Shown here: positions 1-9,484 of the stretch, piece by piece
How positions within the stretch are numbered: position 1 is the stretch's first letter
How the letters are laid out: each line of letters opens with the position of its first letter
Origin: Parachlamydiaceae bacterium
GTDB lineage: Bacteria > Chlamydiota > Chlamydiia > Chlamydiales > Parachlamydiaceae
Direction of reading: 5' to 3'
Length of the DNA stretch: 33,173 nucleotides
NCBI GenBank assembly: GCA_030147755.1
Contig: JASBUW010000188.1
Span: 1-33,173, forward strand
Made by a program: the position numbers and the translations under genes
The notes under the pieces: generated by a model
The model's database searches: none
The model's input: only the letters and a program-made list of their open reading frames with translations
What the model was told of the DNA's origin: nothing

Positions 1-10
1 TAATCAAATG

Positions 11-60
11 GCATTATTTACCCAGAACGAGCGCTAAACGCGCTCGGTCTGGGCTAATGC
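11..60. repeat. GC-rich REP-like palindrome
   Basis: A long hairpin fills this stretch. The core arms at 21-34 and 40-53 pair with one mismatch around a 5-base loop, and outer gcatta/taatgc pairs extend it. It is much richer in GC than its surroundings. It resembles REP-type palindromes scattered by IS200-like (RAYT) transposases, but no transposase is in the window, so its origin is inferred. Bases 61-169 hold no gene that I recognise. Confidence 0.5.
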
Positions 61-169
61 AGTGATAGTGCTACCGCACAGATAAAACCAGTCTTTTTAA
101 GCACGCTCTGAGCAATTACTAAAAAAATACTTTAAAAGAGCGAGCTAATAACAATGTTTAGTTACTCAG

Positions 170-239
170 GAGTGCAAAAGTCCTCTTTCGCTTTCATATG
201 ATACGCCTTATATGAAAGCAAAAGAGGACTTTCGCACTC
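170..239. repeat. 30-bp imperfect inverted repeat
   Basis: The arms at 170-199 and 210-239 are inverted copies of each other with two mismatches, separated by 10 bases. The element could be the terminator of a gene left of the window or a small mobile repeat. An in-frame ATG at 212 lies inside the right arm. This argues that the longer version of the exonuclease gene, starting at 212, is not real. Confidence 0.6.
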
Positions 240-301
240 AAAACGCTTTGCGTGCACCTAAAAAGCCGCTTAAACTGCGCTTCAGCATACTAGGAAATAA
301 A

Positions 302-1330
302 ATGGCTAAACGTGATCTTTTAGAATTTACACCTAAAGGCATTTACTGTTCCAAAGGTCGTTTCTACATTGATCCTTGGTATCCTGTCGATAAAGCCATT
401 ATTAGTCATGCTCACAGCGATCATGCTTATAGGGGCCATCGTCATTACTTAACACAAAAAGATGGTTTACCCATTTTACAGCATCGTGTTGGACGTTCAG
501 GTGCTTATTTCTATGGAATTGACTACAATGAAATCTTACCCATCAATGGCGTCAAAGTTTCTCTGCATCCCGCCGGTCACATTTTGGGATCCTCTCAAAT
601 ACGTGTAGAAGCCGATGAACAAGTCTGGGTTTTTTCCGGAGATTACAAGCTCGAGCACGATGGCATTAGCGCCCCTTTTGAAACCGTTCCTTGCGATGTT
701 TTTATCACCGAATCCACTTTTGGATTACCTTGCTTTCAATGGGAGCCTCAACAAAATGTATTCGATGAAATCAATACGTGGTGGCGTTATAACCGTTTAC
801 AAGGCATTACATCCATTCTACTAGGATATTCTTTGGGTAAAGCGCAGCGTTTATTAAAAGGTGTAGATCCCTCAATTGGGCCTTTATTGGCTCATGGAGC
901 CATCTGGAACGTGACTGAAGTGATCCGCCAACAATATCCTAATCTGTTTCCTCCTCTACAAAAATTTTCTGCTGATATTCCTAAAAAAGATTTAATAGGC
1001 TCTTTAGTGCTAGCGCCTCCCTCTGCAGCAGGAAGTCCTTGGATCAATCGCTTTCAACCTTATCGCATCGGTTATGCGTCTGGATGGATGAGTTTAAGAG
1101 GCATTCGCCGTCGTCGCGGAGCTGACAGAGGATTCATTTTATCTGATCATGCGGATTGGCCGGCTCTTCAACAAGCTGTGCAAGCAACAGGTGCCAAACG
1201 CATTATTGTCACACATGGATTTAGCGCTGTATTTAGTCGTTGGCTACAAGAACAAGGTTACGAGGCACAAGAGGCGAGAACCACTTACGGAAACGAAGAG
1301 GAAGATCTATTAGGAGAAGCATATGAATGA
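302..1330 (+). CDS. ligase-associated DNA exonuclease (metallo-beta-lactamase fold)
   Basis: This is a predicted single-strand DNA exonuclease of the metallo-beta-lactamase/beta-CASP type, in the family encoded next to bacterial ATP-dependent ligases and linked to DNA damage repair. The metal-binding signature HAHSDH is near the N-terminus. It is followed by PAGHILGS, a GDYK motif, LSDHADW and a C-terminal VTHGF, in the order expected for the fold. I chose the ATG at 302 because AGGA lies six bases upstream and the earlier in-frame ATG at 212 falls inside an inverted repeat. The resulting 342 residues fit the family. The stop overlaps the ligase start by eight bases, so the two are almost certainly co-translated. 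The DEXH helicase and PdeM-type nuclease that often accompany this pair are not in the window. Confidence 0.88.
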   Translation: MAKRDLLEFTPKGIYCSKGRFYIDPWYPVDKAIISHAHSDHAYRGHRHYLTQKDGLPILQHRVGRSGAYFYGIDYNEILPINGVKVSLHPAGHILGSSQIRVEADEQVWVFSGDYKLEHDGISAPFETVPCDVFITESTFGLPCFQWEPQQNVFDEINTWWRYNRLQGITSILLGYSLGKAQRLLKGVDPSIGPLLAHGAIWNVTEVIRQQYPNLFPPLQKFSADIPKKDLIGSLVLAPPSAAGSPWINRFQPYRIGYASGWMSLRGIRRRRGADRGFILSDHADWPALQQAVQATGAKRIIVTHGFSAVFSRWLQEQGYEAQEARTTYGNEEEDLLGEAYE

Positions 1331-2915
1331 TTTCGTTGAACTTTTCCTCACACTCGATCAAACCAATAAAACCAACGATAAAATTGAAGCACTCGAACAT
1401 TTTTTTCGTCACGCTTCGCCTCAAGATCGCTTGTGGATGATTGCGCTTTTTACAGGTCGTCATCCCAAACGTACTGTCAATAGCCGTTATCTCAAGGAAT
1501 GGGTCATTGAACAAACCCGTTTACCCGAATGGTTATATGAAGAAACTTATCATGTCGTTGGGGATTTAGCCGAAACTGTCGCTCTTCTGCTTCCTCCTCC
1601 TTCTACGACCTCTTCTCATACTTTAACGCAATGGATGACAGCGCTTCAATCATTGTCAAAACAATCTCTTTCTGAAAAAAAAGCAACTCTTCTCACTCTA
1701 TGGAACCAGTTAGATTCGCGCGAACGCTTAGTCTTCAACAAAATTTTGGTTGGGGGTTTTCGCTTAGGCGTTTCGCAAAACTTGCTCGTGTGCGCTTTAG
1801 CCAATGTGACGCAACTTGATGCAGGCGTGATTGCACACCGTCTAATGGGAGAATGGCATCCGGAAACTGTACATCCCGATTTTTTGCTCATCAACCAAGA
1901 AGAACAAGTGCATTTGACGCGTCCTTACCCTTTTTGCCTGGCTTATCCTCTAGATGTAGAAATAGAAGAATTAAGTCCCATTTCTGATTGGAGCCTGGAA
2001 TGGAAATGGGATGGCATTCGCGGACAAATTGTGTTCAGACAAGAGACCTTCACCTTATGGTCACGCGGAGAAGAAATGGTCAATAACCGTTTTCCTGAGC
2101 TTGTCGAACTGAAACATGTTTTGCCTCCCAATTGTGTGTTAGACGGTGAAATTCTAGCTTGTCAAGCAGAAGCCATTTTACCTTTTCAACTGCTACAAAA
2201 ACGCATTGGACGTAAAAAAATGACGCCTGCTATCTTAAAAGAAATTCCCGTCATTTTTCTAGCTTATGATTTGTTAGAATGGAAAGGTCAAGATTGGCGT
2301 GATCAACCTTTTTCTAAACGCCGCGCTCAGCTCGAATCTTTGATTCAAACACTGCCTGAGCCTTCGCCTTTACGCCTTTCTCCCTTGCTGCACGTCAATA
2401 ATTGGACAGAACTCCGCTCCATTCGACAAGAAGCACGCGCTCAGCAAGCAGAGGGCATTATGCTCAAGAAATGGGATTCCATTTATCATGTCGGACGCAA
2501 GCGCGGCGATTGGTGGAAGTGGAAAATTGACTCTTTTACAGTAGATGCGGTGCTTCTCTATGCCCAGAAAGGACATGGCTGGCGTGCCAATGTTTTCTCA
2601 GATTACACCTTTGCAGTGTGGGATGGCGATCAATTGATTCCGTTTGCTAAGGCTTACTCCGGTTTAACCAAACAAGAATTGGCCGAAGTTGATCGTTTTG
2701 TGAAAAAACATACGTTGGAAAAATTTGGTCCAGTCCGCTCAGTCAAACCCGAACTTGTCTTTGAAATCGCTTTCGAAGGCATTCAACTCTCTAAACGCCA
2801 CAAATCAGGTGTGGCTGTGCGTTTTCCACGTATTCAACGTTGGCGCCATGATAAAAAACCGGAAGAAGCAGACACTATTGAAACACTAAAAGCTCTTATT
2901 TACACACCTATTTAA
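1323..2915 (+). CDS. ATP-dependent DNA ligase (damage-response type)
   Basis: A 530-residue ATP-dependent DNA ligase that would seal nicks through an enzyme-adenylate intermediate. The nucleotidyltransferase motif I is KWDGIR, with the adenylated lysine at residue 228. Motif IV (EGIMLKKW) and motif V (WWKWKID) follow, and the C-terminus has an OB-fold-like region. The N-terminal 200 residues form the helical DNA-binding domain seen in the family annotated as cisplatin damage response ligase. It is distinct from the NAD-dependent LigA that chlamydiae use for replication. It overlaps the exonuclease gene by eight bases, which supports a two-gene repair operon. No truncation or missing catalytic residue is apparent. 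Function is assigned from motifs and context. Confidence 0.92.
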   Translation: MNDFVELFLTLDQTNKTNDKIEALEHFFRHASPQDRLWMIALFTGRHPKRTVNSRYLKEWVIEQTRLPEWLYEETYHVVGDLAETVALLLPPPSTTSSHTLTQWMTALQSLSKQSLSEKKATLLTLWNQLDSRERLVFNKILVGGFRLGVSQNLLVCALANVTQLDAGVIAHRLMGEWHPETVHPDFLLINQEEQVHLTRPYPFCLAYPLDVEIEELSPISDWSLEWKWDGIRGQIVFRQETFTLWSRGEEMVNNRFPELVELKHVLPPNCVLDGEILACQAEAILPFQLLQKRIGRKKMTPAILKEIPVIFLAYDLLEWKGQDWRDQPFSKRRAQLESLIQTLPEPSPLRLSPLLHVNNWTELRSIRQEARAQQAEGIMLKKWDSIYHVGRKRGDWWKWKIDSFTVDAVLLYAQKGHGWRANVFSDYTFAVWDGDQLIPFAKAYSGLTKQELAEVDRFVKKHTLEKFGPVRSVKPELVFEIAFEGIQLSKRHKSGVAVRFPRIQRWRHDKKPEEADTIETLKALIYTPI

Positions 2916-2975
2916 CTTGATTTATATTTTTAATTAAATTAAAATACATTTTTCAATATAATTAAAAGGTTTTTT

Positions 2976-3485
2976 ATGCAAATAATATCAAATACAGCAT
3001 TTTTAAATTCATTTTTACATTCAATTCAAAATACTATTCAATCTTTAACTCCTTTGCAAAAAAAAGTTGTGCTAGTAGTAACAGCCATTTTGACGAGTGG
3101 TCTATGCCTCTATTACACTGTACGTTATTTTAAAGCTAAACCGGTAGAAAAAGAGAAGATAGAAGAAAAACAACCTATTGAAAAGCTCGTGACAGATCTG
3201 CCCGAAGGACCCTTAACAACAGATAAAATCAAATCAATTGAAATTGATCCTATTGTGATGGCAACTGCACCTCCTCAATATACAGTAAAGATCACTTTAG
3301 CAAACGGCTATCAAAAATCGATCCAGTTGGAGTATAACCATCTCCACCTTCTTGCTACTTATGTTCCCAAGGAAAAAATAATAGGAACGTATCGAGTAGA
3401 AGATGTAGACCACAACGCTTATTTATATAACCAAGCAATAAATGAAGATGCAGCTAATCGGCTTCTTGTTTACAAATTGTCTTAA
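2976..3485 (+). CDS. membrane-anchored hypothetical protein
   Basis: A 169-residue protein I cannot assign to a family. Residues 1-28 are polar to amphipathic and one membrane segment spans about 29-51, ending in VRYF. A charged Lys/Glu linker follows at about 53-70, then a soluble domain of about 95 residues. The N-terminal part closely resembles that of the MORN protein at the right end of the window, which suggests a shared membrane-targeting module. An A/T-rich leader with AAAAGG seven bases before the ATG supports the start. It follows the ligase by 60 bases and is probably separately transcribed. It may sit in the bacterial or inclusion membrane, but nothing in the sequence shows which. 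Confidence 0.65.
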   Translation: MQIISNTAFLNSFLHSIQNTIQSLTPLQKKVVLVVTAILTSGLCLYYTVRYFKAKPVEKEKIEEKQPIEKLVTDLPEGPLTTDKIKSIEIDPIVMATAPPQYTVKITLANGYQKSIQLEYNHLHLLATYVPKEKIIGTYRVEDVDHNAYLYNQAINEDAANRLLVYKLS

Positions 3486-3498
3486 AAAAAGTTTTTCT

Positions 3499-4998
3499 AT
3501 GCGAATTGTATTTTTTATATTTTCTATCTCCTTGTCTATTTTAGCTTTTTTTCTCTTTGAAAAGCCTTTACAAGCAGCATCTGAAAATCAATTTACTAAT
3601 CCTTATTTATCTTTAATTATGCACCAAAATACTATTCATTGTACTTCCTTAGAAGATGTTTTTGCACGCTATGCGATAGATACCGCTAGATATCCTAGTC
3701 ACGTCTCCTTTATTACAGGGCAGTCAGAAAAATTTATCGCTTACGATCTCATTGCGCGCGCTGTGTTTCAAACTTTTCATCCTGGAGAAATGCCTGTAAA
3801 GCAATTAGAGAATCAGGTGTTTTTACGTTATCCTGACCAAAAGGCTCCTAAGAATTTAGCAGAGCTTTTTCGCAAGGTTCCTTTAGAAGATGAAGACTAT
3901 GATACAGCTTCTACACTTGTTGCTGATTATTTAGTGGCCGCTAGCCCTAGTTTAGAAGAAGATGACGCTGATGAATCCGCTATAGCCATTGCGAGAAGTA
4001 ATGATCGAGATCAACTCATTCAAGAAGTCGTTTCTAAGCTATTTATGAAGGAAGGTATTCCACTTTCTTTGTTCAAAGATCCCATTAACTCTTTACTGAA
4101 AGAGATACCTTCATCTGATGAAGGAGGCATCATCACGCGTATTTTCCTTCCACAATCTGCTCCACTTCATCAGGTCGCGTATCGCGCTTTAGCTTATGGT
4201 TTACCTTATCGTCAAACAGATTTAGAAGATTCTGAAGCCTTTCGCCTGTTTTGTGAGGAATATCAAAGCGGCAAACGATGGGTGGATGATCCCATCCCAC
4301 AAGTGCGTTTCCTGCCTTCTGGATTGCGTGCAGATCAAGGATTTGATCTCGAAGCCATTCACATGGTTCGCTACACTTGCCTCTCTTCAGAAGCACTTTC
4401 CGGCTATGCAGAAAAAGTGCATCAAGTGGTACAAGACATTTTTAATGTTTACCAAGCACAAACCCAAGAGTTAGAAATAAGAAAAATCCTTTTCTTGCAG
4501 TCAAAAGAAAAAGACGAACAAAAGCAAATGGAAGGTCAGTGGCTTATTCAACGTTATTTAGAGTATTTTGACCCTTGGAGTGCATGGGAATGCCTTTCTC
4601 AATTCACAGATCGTTCTCTACAAGATCTTTTTTTAAGCTCTATTTTACAAATTTTATTAGTCAAAGAAGATTTCGTAACTATCGATGCAATCTTAAAAGA
4701 AAAATCTGATGATTTTCCTGAAAAAAATAAATTCTTAGTCCAACTCGCTCTTTATCATTTAGATTGTTTTAACAAAGAAGAAGTGAATAAAATTTTAATT
4801 CAACTTCCTCCTTCTCCCGAAAGAAACTTTCTCCTTTTAATGACCCCAAGAGAATTTCAAGTCAGTGAGTATAACTATTCTTTATGTCCAGATTTTCCTA
4901 CAACATTGGAAGAATTAATGACTATCCACATGTTAACAACAGACAATGAAGAAAACGAAGAGAATGATAACGACTTTTTTGAGTTTAATGAACAATAA
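3499..4998 (+). CDS. exported hypothetical protein
   Basis: About 499 residues of unknown function. I chose the ATG at 3499 because it begins directly with a signal peptide: a short charged start (MRIVF), a hydrophobic core, then a small-residue site near KPLQAAS. An earlier in-frame ATG at 3442 would add 19 residues before the signal and overlap the preceding gene by 44 bases. The mature part is mainly helical with many acidic residues and ends in a run of Asn, Glu and Asp. No enzyme motif is visible. It is probably periplasmic or secreted. It lies 13 bases after the preceding stop, so the two are likely co-transcribed. Such proteins are common in amoeba-associated chlamydiae, but this family is not one I recognise. 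Confidence 0.65.
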   Translation: MRIVFFIFSISLSILAFFLFEKPLQAASENQFTNPYLSLIMHQNTIHCTSLEDVFARYAIDTARYPSHVSFITGQSEKFIAYDLIARAVFQTFHPGEMPVKQLENQVFLRYPDQKAPKNLAELFRKVPLEDEDYDTASTLVADYLVAASPSLEEDDADESAIAIARSNDRDQLIQEVVSKLFMKEGIPLSLFKDPINSLLKEIPSSDEGGIITRIFLPQSAPLHQVAYRALAYGLPYRQTDLEDSEAFRLFCEEYQSGKRWVDDPIPQVRFLPSGLRADQGFDLEAIHMVRYTCLSSEALSGYAEKVHQVVQDIFNVYQAQTQELEIRKILFLQSKEKDEQKQMEGQWLIQRYLEYFDPWSAWECLSQFTDRSLQDLFLSSILQILLVKEDFVTIDAILKEKSDDFPEKNKFLVQLALYHLDCFNKEEVNKILIQLPPSPERNFLLLMTPREFQVSEYNYSLCPDFPTTLEELMTIHMLTTDNEENEENDNDFFEFNEQ

Positions 4999-5059
4999 AA
5001 CATGTTATCATGACAATTAACAATTAAAAAAATATTAAATATTTATTATAAGAGAATTT

Positions 5060-6898
5060 ATGAATAACGTAAATTGTCCTGTTCATACTCAACAATATGC
5101 CCATCAATTAAATCAATTAGGTCCTGTCGATGAAAAGGGAATAGAAGGTTATCTGTGGTATAATAATAAGCAAAAAAAATTTAAAGTGTTTCACAATCGC
5201 ACGGATGACTCCATTGGAATACAAAAAGAAGTAAATGGCCCCTTTAAATATTATCGTCGCTTGAGCATGCATGAAATCAACAAATGGACACATCATTACC
5301 TGCCTATTTTAAAAAGTCACCCGCTTGAGAGAAAACAAGCAGCCAAAGGGTTAACAAACATTCTAAATCGCAGAATTCAACATGTTGAAACCTCTTCGAT
5401 TTGTCACTTCATTAGAACAGTGTTTGAACACCTTTACAATTGGTTAGAAGGATGGGGATGGAAATCTTCCACCACTGTTTTAGAGGAAATGATTGAGCAG
5501 CTTCCTGTTCCTGATGAAGTAGAAGAAGCTGATGAAATTCAACCCAAACAAAAGAAAGCTAAAAAGCAAGAAGAACCATTAGTAGAAGAAGAGCAGCTTC
5601 CTGTTCAAAGAGCCGAGAAAAAACAAGATGCTGTGGATGAACCTGAGTTAGAGGAAGAAATAGCGCCTAAATTAGATAAGCCAGGAATCATCGTGCCTCT
5701 TCCCGTCCCAGCAGTTCCTCCAGCACCAAAAGAACCCGTGACGATTCAGGATGCTTTAGCCTTATTAGTAAAGAATAAATATACAGCTGAATTTCCGCCT
5801 CATGCTGAACTCGCCCATTGGACAGTGAACGATTGGAAAATATTTGCACAACAATTAGCGCAGCATCCAGATAGCAATTTTAAGCACGTTTGGCAAGCAT
5901 GGCTTACCTTGCAAGAACTCATTCAACATCATAACATCGAAGATCCTAGTTTTCTCTTTTTAGATCAACTAGCAGAAGAATGCGAAAAGTCTAATCGCTT
6001 AATACCAGTACTTGATATTTTGAGTTGGAATCTGATGGGAGTGATCACTAAACATGCTGCCTATAGTAAAATGCAAGATGGTTTGGTCAAATGGATTGTT
6101 CAAGCACCTTCTTTACCTGCATCTAAGGAAAGGCTAAAAAAATTAACTGTCGGTTTATTTGCTAATCAACTGACTAAACCCAATCAAACAGCTTTCTTAA
6201 GTGACGATCAAAGATTTCGCTTTTTCCTGGCGTATAAAACACACTGGCAGCAAATCACAATGGAGTCAGTCAGAGATCACTTTACTCAATCCGAGATTAA
6301 TTTATATGGAAATAAAATTGATCTTAAGACCTTAGTTGATGATCCTCTACAACTCAGCGCATTTCTTGACACTTTAGAGACAGAACAAAAAGAGGAAGCA
6401 TCTCTTCTACTTTTGTATATCCTAAGTGCGCGTCCTGATGTCAAAGCAGAGCATTTGATGATTATCTATAAATGGATTGATTCTTATAAGAATACAGCTC
6501 CCTATTATTTCTTTCTGAATTGTTTCTTTAAAGCCATTGACAGCCAACAAAAGTGGGATTGGTTTATCCAAGAGATCAAGAATTATCCTTCAGATGATAA
6601 ACAATCCGTTTTAAGAACCTATTTAGTTTATCATTTTCAGCAATGCTGGATGGCGCCCGGGACATCCATTAGGTTGTTTTGGAAAGATACGGAGTGGGGA
6701 ATTCTATATGACTCACCTAAAGAAGAGCGCCAACGTTTCCTTAAAGCTTGGAAACAACATGATCCAGATCTTTTAGAAGCAGATTTAAAACTTTTAATCA
6801 CAAAAATAAGAGCACGTCCTGAGGGAGATTATAAAACACGGATTATTAAAATGTATCTTAAAGAAATAGCTCTTGATAATCTGCTTACTCAAGAATGA
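5060..6898 (+). CDS. large cytosolic or effector-like hypothetical protein
   Basis: A 612-residue protein that I do not recognise. Residues 1-110 look like a small folded domain rich in aromatics. Residues 155-220 are a low-complexity Glu/Lys/Gln segment, followed by a Pro-rich hinge at about 220-235. Residues 240-612 form a long helical domain with many Trp and Leu. There is no signal peptide or membrane segment. A folded N-terminal domain, a charged linker and a helical C-terminus are common in secreted proteins of this group, but that is only an inference. AAGAGAA seven bases before the ATG is a plausible ribosome site. The gene converges on the DUF2071 gene with only two bases between stop codons. 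Confidence 0.65.
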   Translation: MNNVNCPVHTQQYAHQLNQLGPVDEKGIEGYLWYNNKQKKFKVFHNRTDDSIGIQKEVNGPFKYYRRLSMHEINKWTHHYLPILKSHPLERKQAAKGLTNILNRRIQHVETSSICHFIRTVFEHLYNWLEGWGWKSSTTVLEEMIEQLPVPDEVEEADEIQPKQKKAKKQEEPLVEEEQLPVQRAEKKQDAVDEPELEEEIAPKLDKPGIIVPLPVPAVPPAPKEPVTIQDALALLVKNKYTAEFPPHAELAHWTVNDWKIFAQQLAQHPDSNFKHVWQAWLTLQELIQHHNIEDPSFLFLDQLAEECEKSNRLIPVLDILSWNLMGVITKHAAYSKMQDGLVKWIVQAPSLPASKERLKKLTVGLFANQLTKPNQTAFLSDDQRFRFFLAYKTHWQQITMESVRDHFTQSEINLYGNKIDLKTLVDDPLQLSAFLDTLETEQKEEASLLLLYILSARPDVKAEHLMIIYKWIDSYKNTAPYYFFLNCFFKAIDSQQKWDWFIQEIKNYPSDDKQSVLRTYLVYHFQQCWMAPGTSIRLFWKDTEWGILYDSPKEERQRFLKAWKQHDPDLLEADLKLLITKIRARPEGDYKTRIIKMYLKEIALDNLLTQE

Positions 6899-6900
6899 CT

Positions 6901-7650
6901 TTAAGCAGGAACATCCTCTAAAGAAAACACGTCAACATCAACTCCTGGAGAGAACAAAATATGATCTGGAGGGCGGTGTGGACGTGGCAATCCATCAATT
7001 TCAAATAAACGATCATCCCACTTAAGAACTTCCGGAGTGCAAAGAGGATAAGGGGCATGATGCACGCGTCCTGAAGCTAAATTTTGTCCCTTAGAAGTAA
7101 ATAAAATATAGCGTTCTACCAAAAAAAACTCTAAAGAGTCCGTTTGAGCCATTTCAAAAGGCTTTTCTCCTCGATAACAATAATCAAGGATCACCTGTTT
7201 TTTTTCTCGTTGGCAGCTAAACTCAATCTGCTGCTGCTCATTCACAAATGACTGAATTTGGGCATAATAATAAGGCAGATGAAAAAACGCTTTAGCCGTT
7301 TGCACACCCAACAATTGATTGGCATCTAACGAATAAAACCAAATTCCAGGAGTTCCCCATTTATCATAGACATAAGTACGTAAATTGATTTCAAAAAAGT
7401 CAGAAACGCCAGGCACAGCAAAAAAAGATTTGAGCGTCACATTTTGCATCCAAAAAGGAGTAATACCTATATATGCTTTACCATCAAATTGGTCGACATA
7501 TAATCCAGGAGGTAATGTTTTTTGAATGACAGCCGGATCAAACTCCCAATGTAAAAATAACAAATTGCGCCATTCATGCGTCATAAAAGGGGTACGATCA
7601 GCAGGATAAGTGCGCGCAGCTAACCGAGCAGCTGGGGTTGGTTGCTTCAT
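6901..7650 (-). CDS. DUF2071 (YqjF-like) family protein
   Basis: A 249-residue protein matching the DUF2071/YqjF family. The N-terminal part has the typical pattern HEWRNLLFLHWEFDP, then LPPGLYVDQFDGKAYIG. This is followed by the middle section on linear body length (NLRTYVYDKWGTPGIWFYSLD), of which only the pattern is diagnostic. The biochemical role of the family is not established, although its fold is related to acetoacetate decarboxylase-like proteins. GAGGAG seven to eight bases before the ATG gives a strong start. The gene stands alone: it is convergent with the 612-residue protein and follows the coiled-coil protein in the opposite transcription order. It is a soluble cytosolic protein with no signs of decay. 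Confidence 0.8.
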   Translation of the reverse strand: MKQPTPAARLAARTYPADRTPFMTHEWRNLLFLHWEFDPAVIQKTLPPGLYVDQFDGKAYIGITPFWMQNVTLKSFFAVPGVSDFFEINLRTYVYDKWGTPGIWFYSLDANQLLGVQTAKAFFHLPYYYAQIQSFVNEQQQIEFSCQREKKQVILDYCYRGEKPFEMAQTDSLEFFLVERYILFTSKGQNLASGRVHHAPYPLCTPEVLKWDDRLFEIDGLPRPHRPPDHILFSPGVDVDVFSLEDVPA

Positions 7651-7723
7651 TTGCTCTCCTCAAAAGAATAGGTTAACTGCAGTATGCCAAAAATAAGATT
7701 TTAATCTATCTAAATGCAACAAC

Positions 7724-9340
7724 TCATTTCATATCAAATACTCTAGAACTGAGTAAATTTAATTTTTTTTCATCTGTTTCTTCTAGTTGTTGAAAGAAAT
7801 AATCCGACGAGTTTTTCAGAAATTGAGGCATATTCCAAAAAATTTCTAAACTAAAAGCCACGATATTAAATGGATGTTCTTGGATTGAAAAAGGATTTGG
7901 ATTTTCTATTTCTCTTATGTCGCTCATTAACTTCTCAAAGTCTGTTTGTTGAGGAATGTAAGCATATATTTCATCAGGTGTTTCTCCCAAATGCCTTTTC
8001 ACTGCCTTTAAAGCTAATTTCATAAGATCTTGATCTGTTTTCTTTAAGCATACCTGTATTCTTTTATGTAAGGTTACAATATCTCTTAGACTACGTACTA
8101 ACACAGATTTTAATCGTTCGCTGAGTATATCATCTGCAGCTAGCTCTTTTAACATTTTATTTAGAGATGAGTTTAAATCCTCTAAACTTTCTTCTTGTTG
8201 ACTTTCTTTCTTTTCCACTATCAATTCTTTCGCTTGAAGAATCATTTGACAGAGCTCATCTAATCTAGCAGAAGCGATAGGGGAAATATTAGGATTATTC
8301 TTTCGATGTTTTTGTATTTTTTCCGCTAATTTTCCTAACAAAGTTTCATAGTTTTGATATTTTGCTAATTGTTGTACTGTATATGACTCTATTTTTTTTT
8401 GATTTTTTTCTCGAAGAAAAAGCGTCACTTGCTCAACAAGATTTTTTCTTTCTTGCCATCTAAATCTTAATCCTCGTCTCACTTTTTGCCGTAACACATC
8501 TTCTAATTGACATTCTCCCATTAAAAAAATATAGTCCCACACGGTTTTATCAAATTCATTACAACAGGCCGTTTTTGCTTGTAAAGAGGACGCTAATTTT
8601 TCTAAGATTAATTCTTTAAAATGATGATAAAATTCATCTCCCGTAGAGTATTGTTTTGTTTGATGTATATCTAGACAACTAGAAATGAGATCCAACAATA
8701 AAGTGTCAAAATCTAGCATAAACTGATCGGTTGTCTCGATATAAGTTTTAGGCCAAGCAGCTAAAAGATCCCAATACTCTTCAATGATTTTTTGATCTTG
8801 CTCACTAATTTTGTGTTTGAGAGCTAATATTAAATGTAGATCAATCTCTTTGCGTTTAGAGATATAAGCCGGATGTCGTAAATAGCGTCGTTCAGCGGCT
8901 TGTTTGTATAATTTCAACTCCACTTGTTTTACGTACAATTCTTCCATAGAAGAAACACCTGTTAGACGTAAAGCAATTTGTTTTCCTTTACACAATGAAG
9001 TAAATAATTCTTGCAATTTCTGCAAAACTTGTTGATATCTCTTTGAATCTTCTACATTTTCCACTAAAGATAACTGATCTATTCGTTCCACTATCGCTCT
9101 AAAGCTTTGAGGAGCATGAGTAGGAGATGTTTGCTGAAACATTTCCATTTCAAAAATATAATTTAAACTCATCCACAATCTATCTAGCAGAGATAAATGC
9201 GGTGTCATCCCTGTATAAAAATCGTCTTTTGGATGCATGCGCTTAACTTGCCTGCCACAATATAAAACAAGCTCTGTTTGTTTTGCCTCTTCTTTTCTGT
9301 CTTCTTTAGGACTATGTTTTACATCATCTGTCGGATTCAT
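7724..9340 (-). CDS. helical/coiled-coil hypothetical protein
   Basis: A 538-residue protein of unknown family. It is almost wholly helical, with long Lys/Glu/Gln-rich stretches suggesting coiled coils, mainly between residues 300 and 430. The first 25 residues are highly charged and lack a signal peptide. Tandem stretches around residues 140-200 and 380-440 are rich in Leu at heptad spacing. No catalytic motif is visible. AAGGTTATT just upstream of the ATG could serve as the ribosome site. It sits between the DUF2071 gene and acyP, separated from acyP by a 144-base gap that contains a hairpin. Its length and composition suit an effector or structural protein, but there is no direct evidence for either. 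Confidence 0.62.
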   Translation of the reverse strand: MNPTDDVKHSPKEDRKEEAKQTELVLYCGRQVKRMHPKDDFYTGMTPHLSLLDRLWMSLNYIFEMEMFQQTSPTHAPQSFRAIVERIDQLSLVENVEDSKRYQQVLQKLQELFTSLCKGKQIALRLTGVSSMEELYVKQVELKLYKQAAERRYLRHPAYISKRKEIDLHLILALKHKISEQDQKIIEEYWDLLAAWPKTYIETTDQFMLDFDTLLLDLISSCLDIHQTKQYSTGDEFYHHFKELILEKLASSLQAKTACCNEFDKTVWDYIFLMGECQLEDVLRQKVRRGLRFRWQERKNLVEQVTLFLREKNQKKIESYTVQQLAKYQNYETLLGKLAEKIQKHRKNNPNISPIASARLDELCQMILQAKELIVEKKESQQEESLEDLNSSLNKMLKELAADDILSERLKSVLVRSLRDIVTLHKRIQVCLKKTDQDLMKLALKAVKRHLGETPDEIYAYIPQQTDFEKLMSDIREIENPNPFSIQEHPFNIVAFSLEIFWNMPQFLKNSSDYFFQQLEETDEKKLNLLSSRVFDMK

Positions 9341-9424
9341 AATAACCTTATTAAACCGGCTTATAAAAAAATATTTTTAAAAAGGTTAAAGTAAAGGTTT
9401 TAATTAATCAAATAAATTCAATAG

Positions 9425-9458
9425 CCGACTTTTTCGAAGTTGCCTTCAGAAAAGTCGG
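9425..9458 (-). terminator. hairpin downstream of acyP
   Basis: Arms at 9425-9439 and 9444-9458 pair over 15 bases with two mismatches around a TTGC loop. The hairpin lies 26 bases past the acyP stop, which is where a terminator for the yggT-dus-acyP operon would sit. There is no T-run after it on the minus strand, so it may instead be a protective or REP-like hairpin. Confidence 0.45.
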
Positions 9459-9484
9459 AAATTAAGGCGATCTATTAAATAAAT

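Noticed and set aside
212-301. Longer N-terminus of the exonuclease
   Set aside because: These codons lie largely in an inverted repeat and have no ribosome site; the family N-terminus begins after 302.
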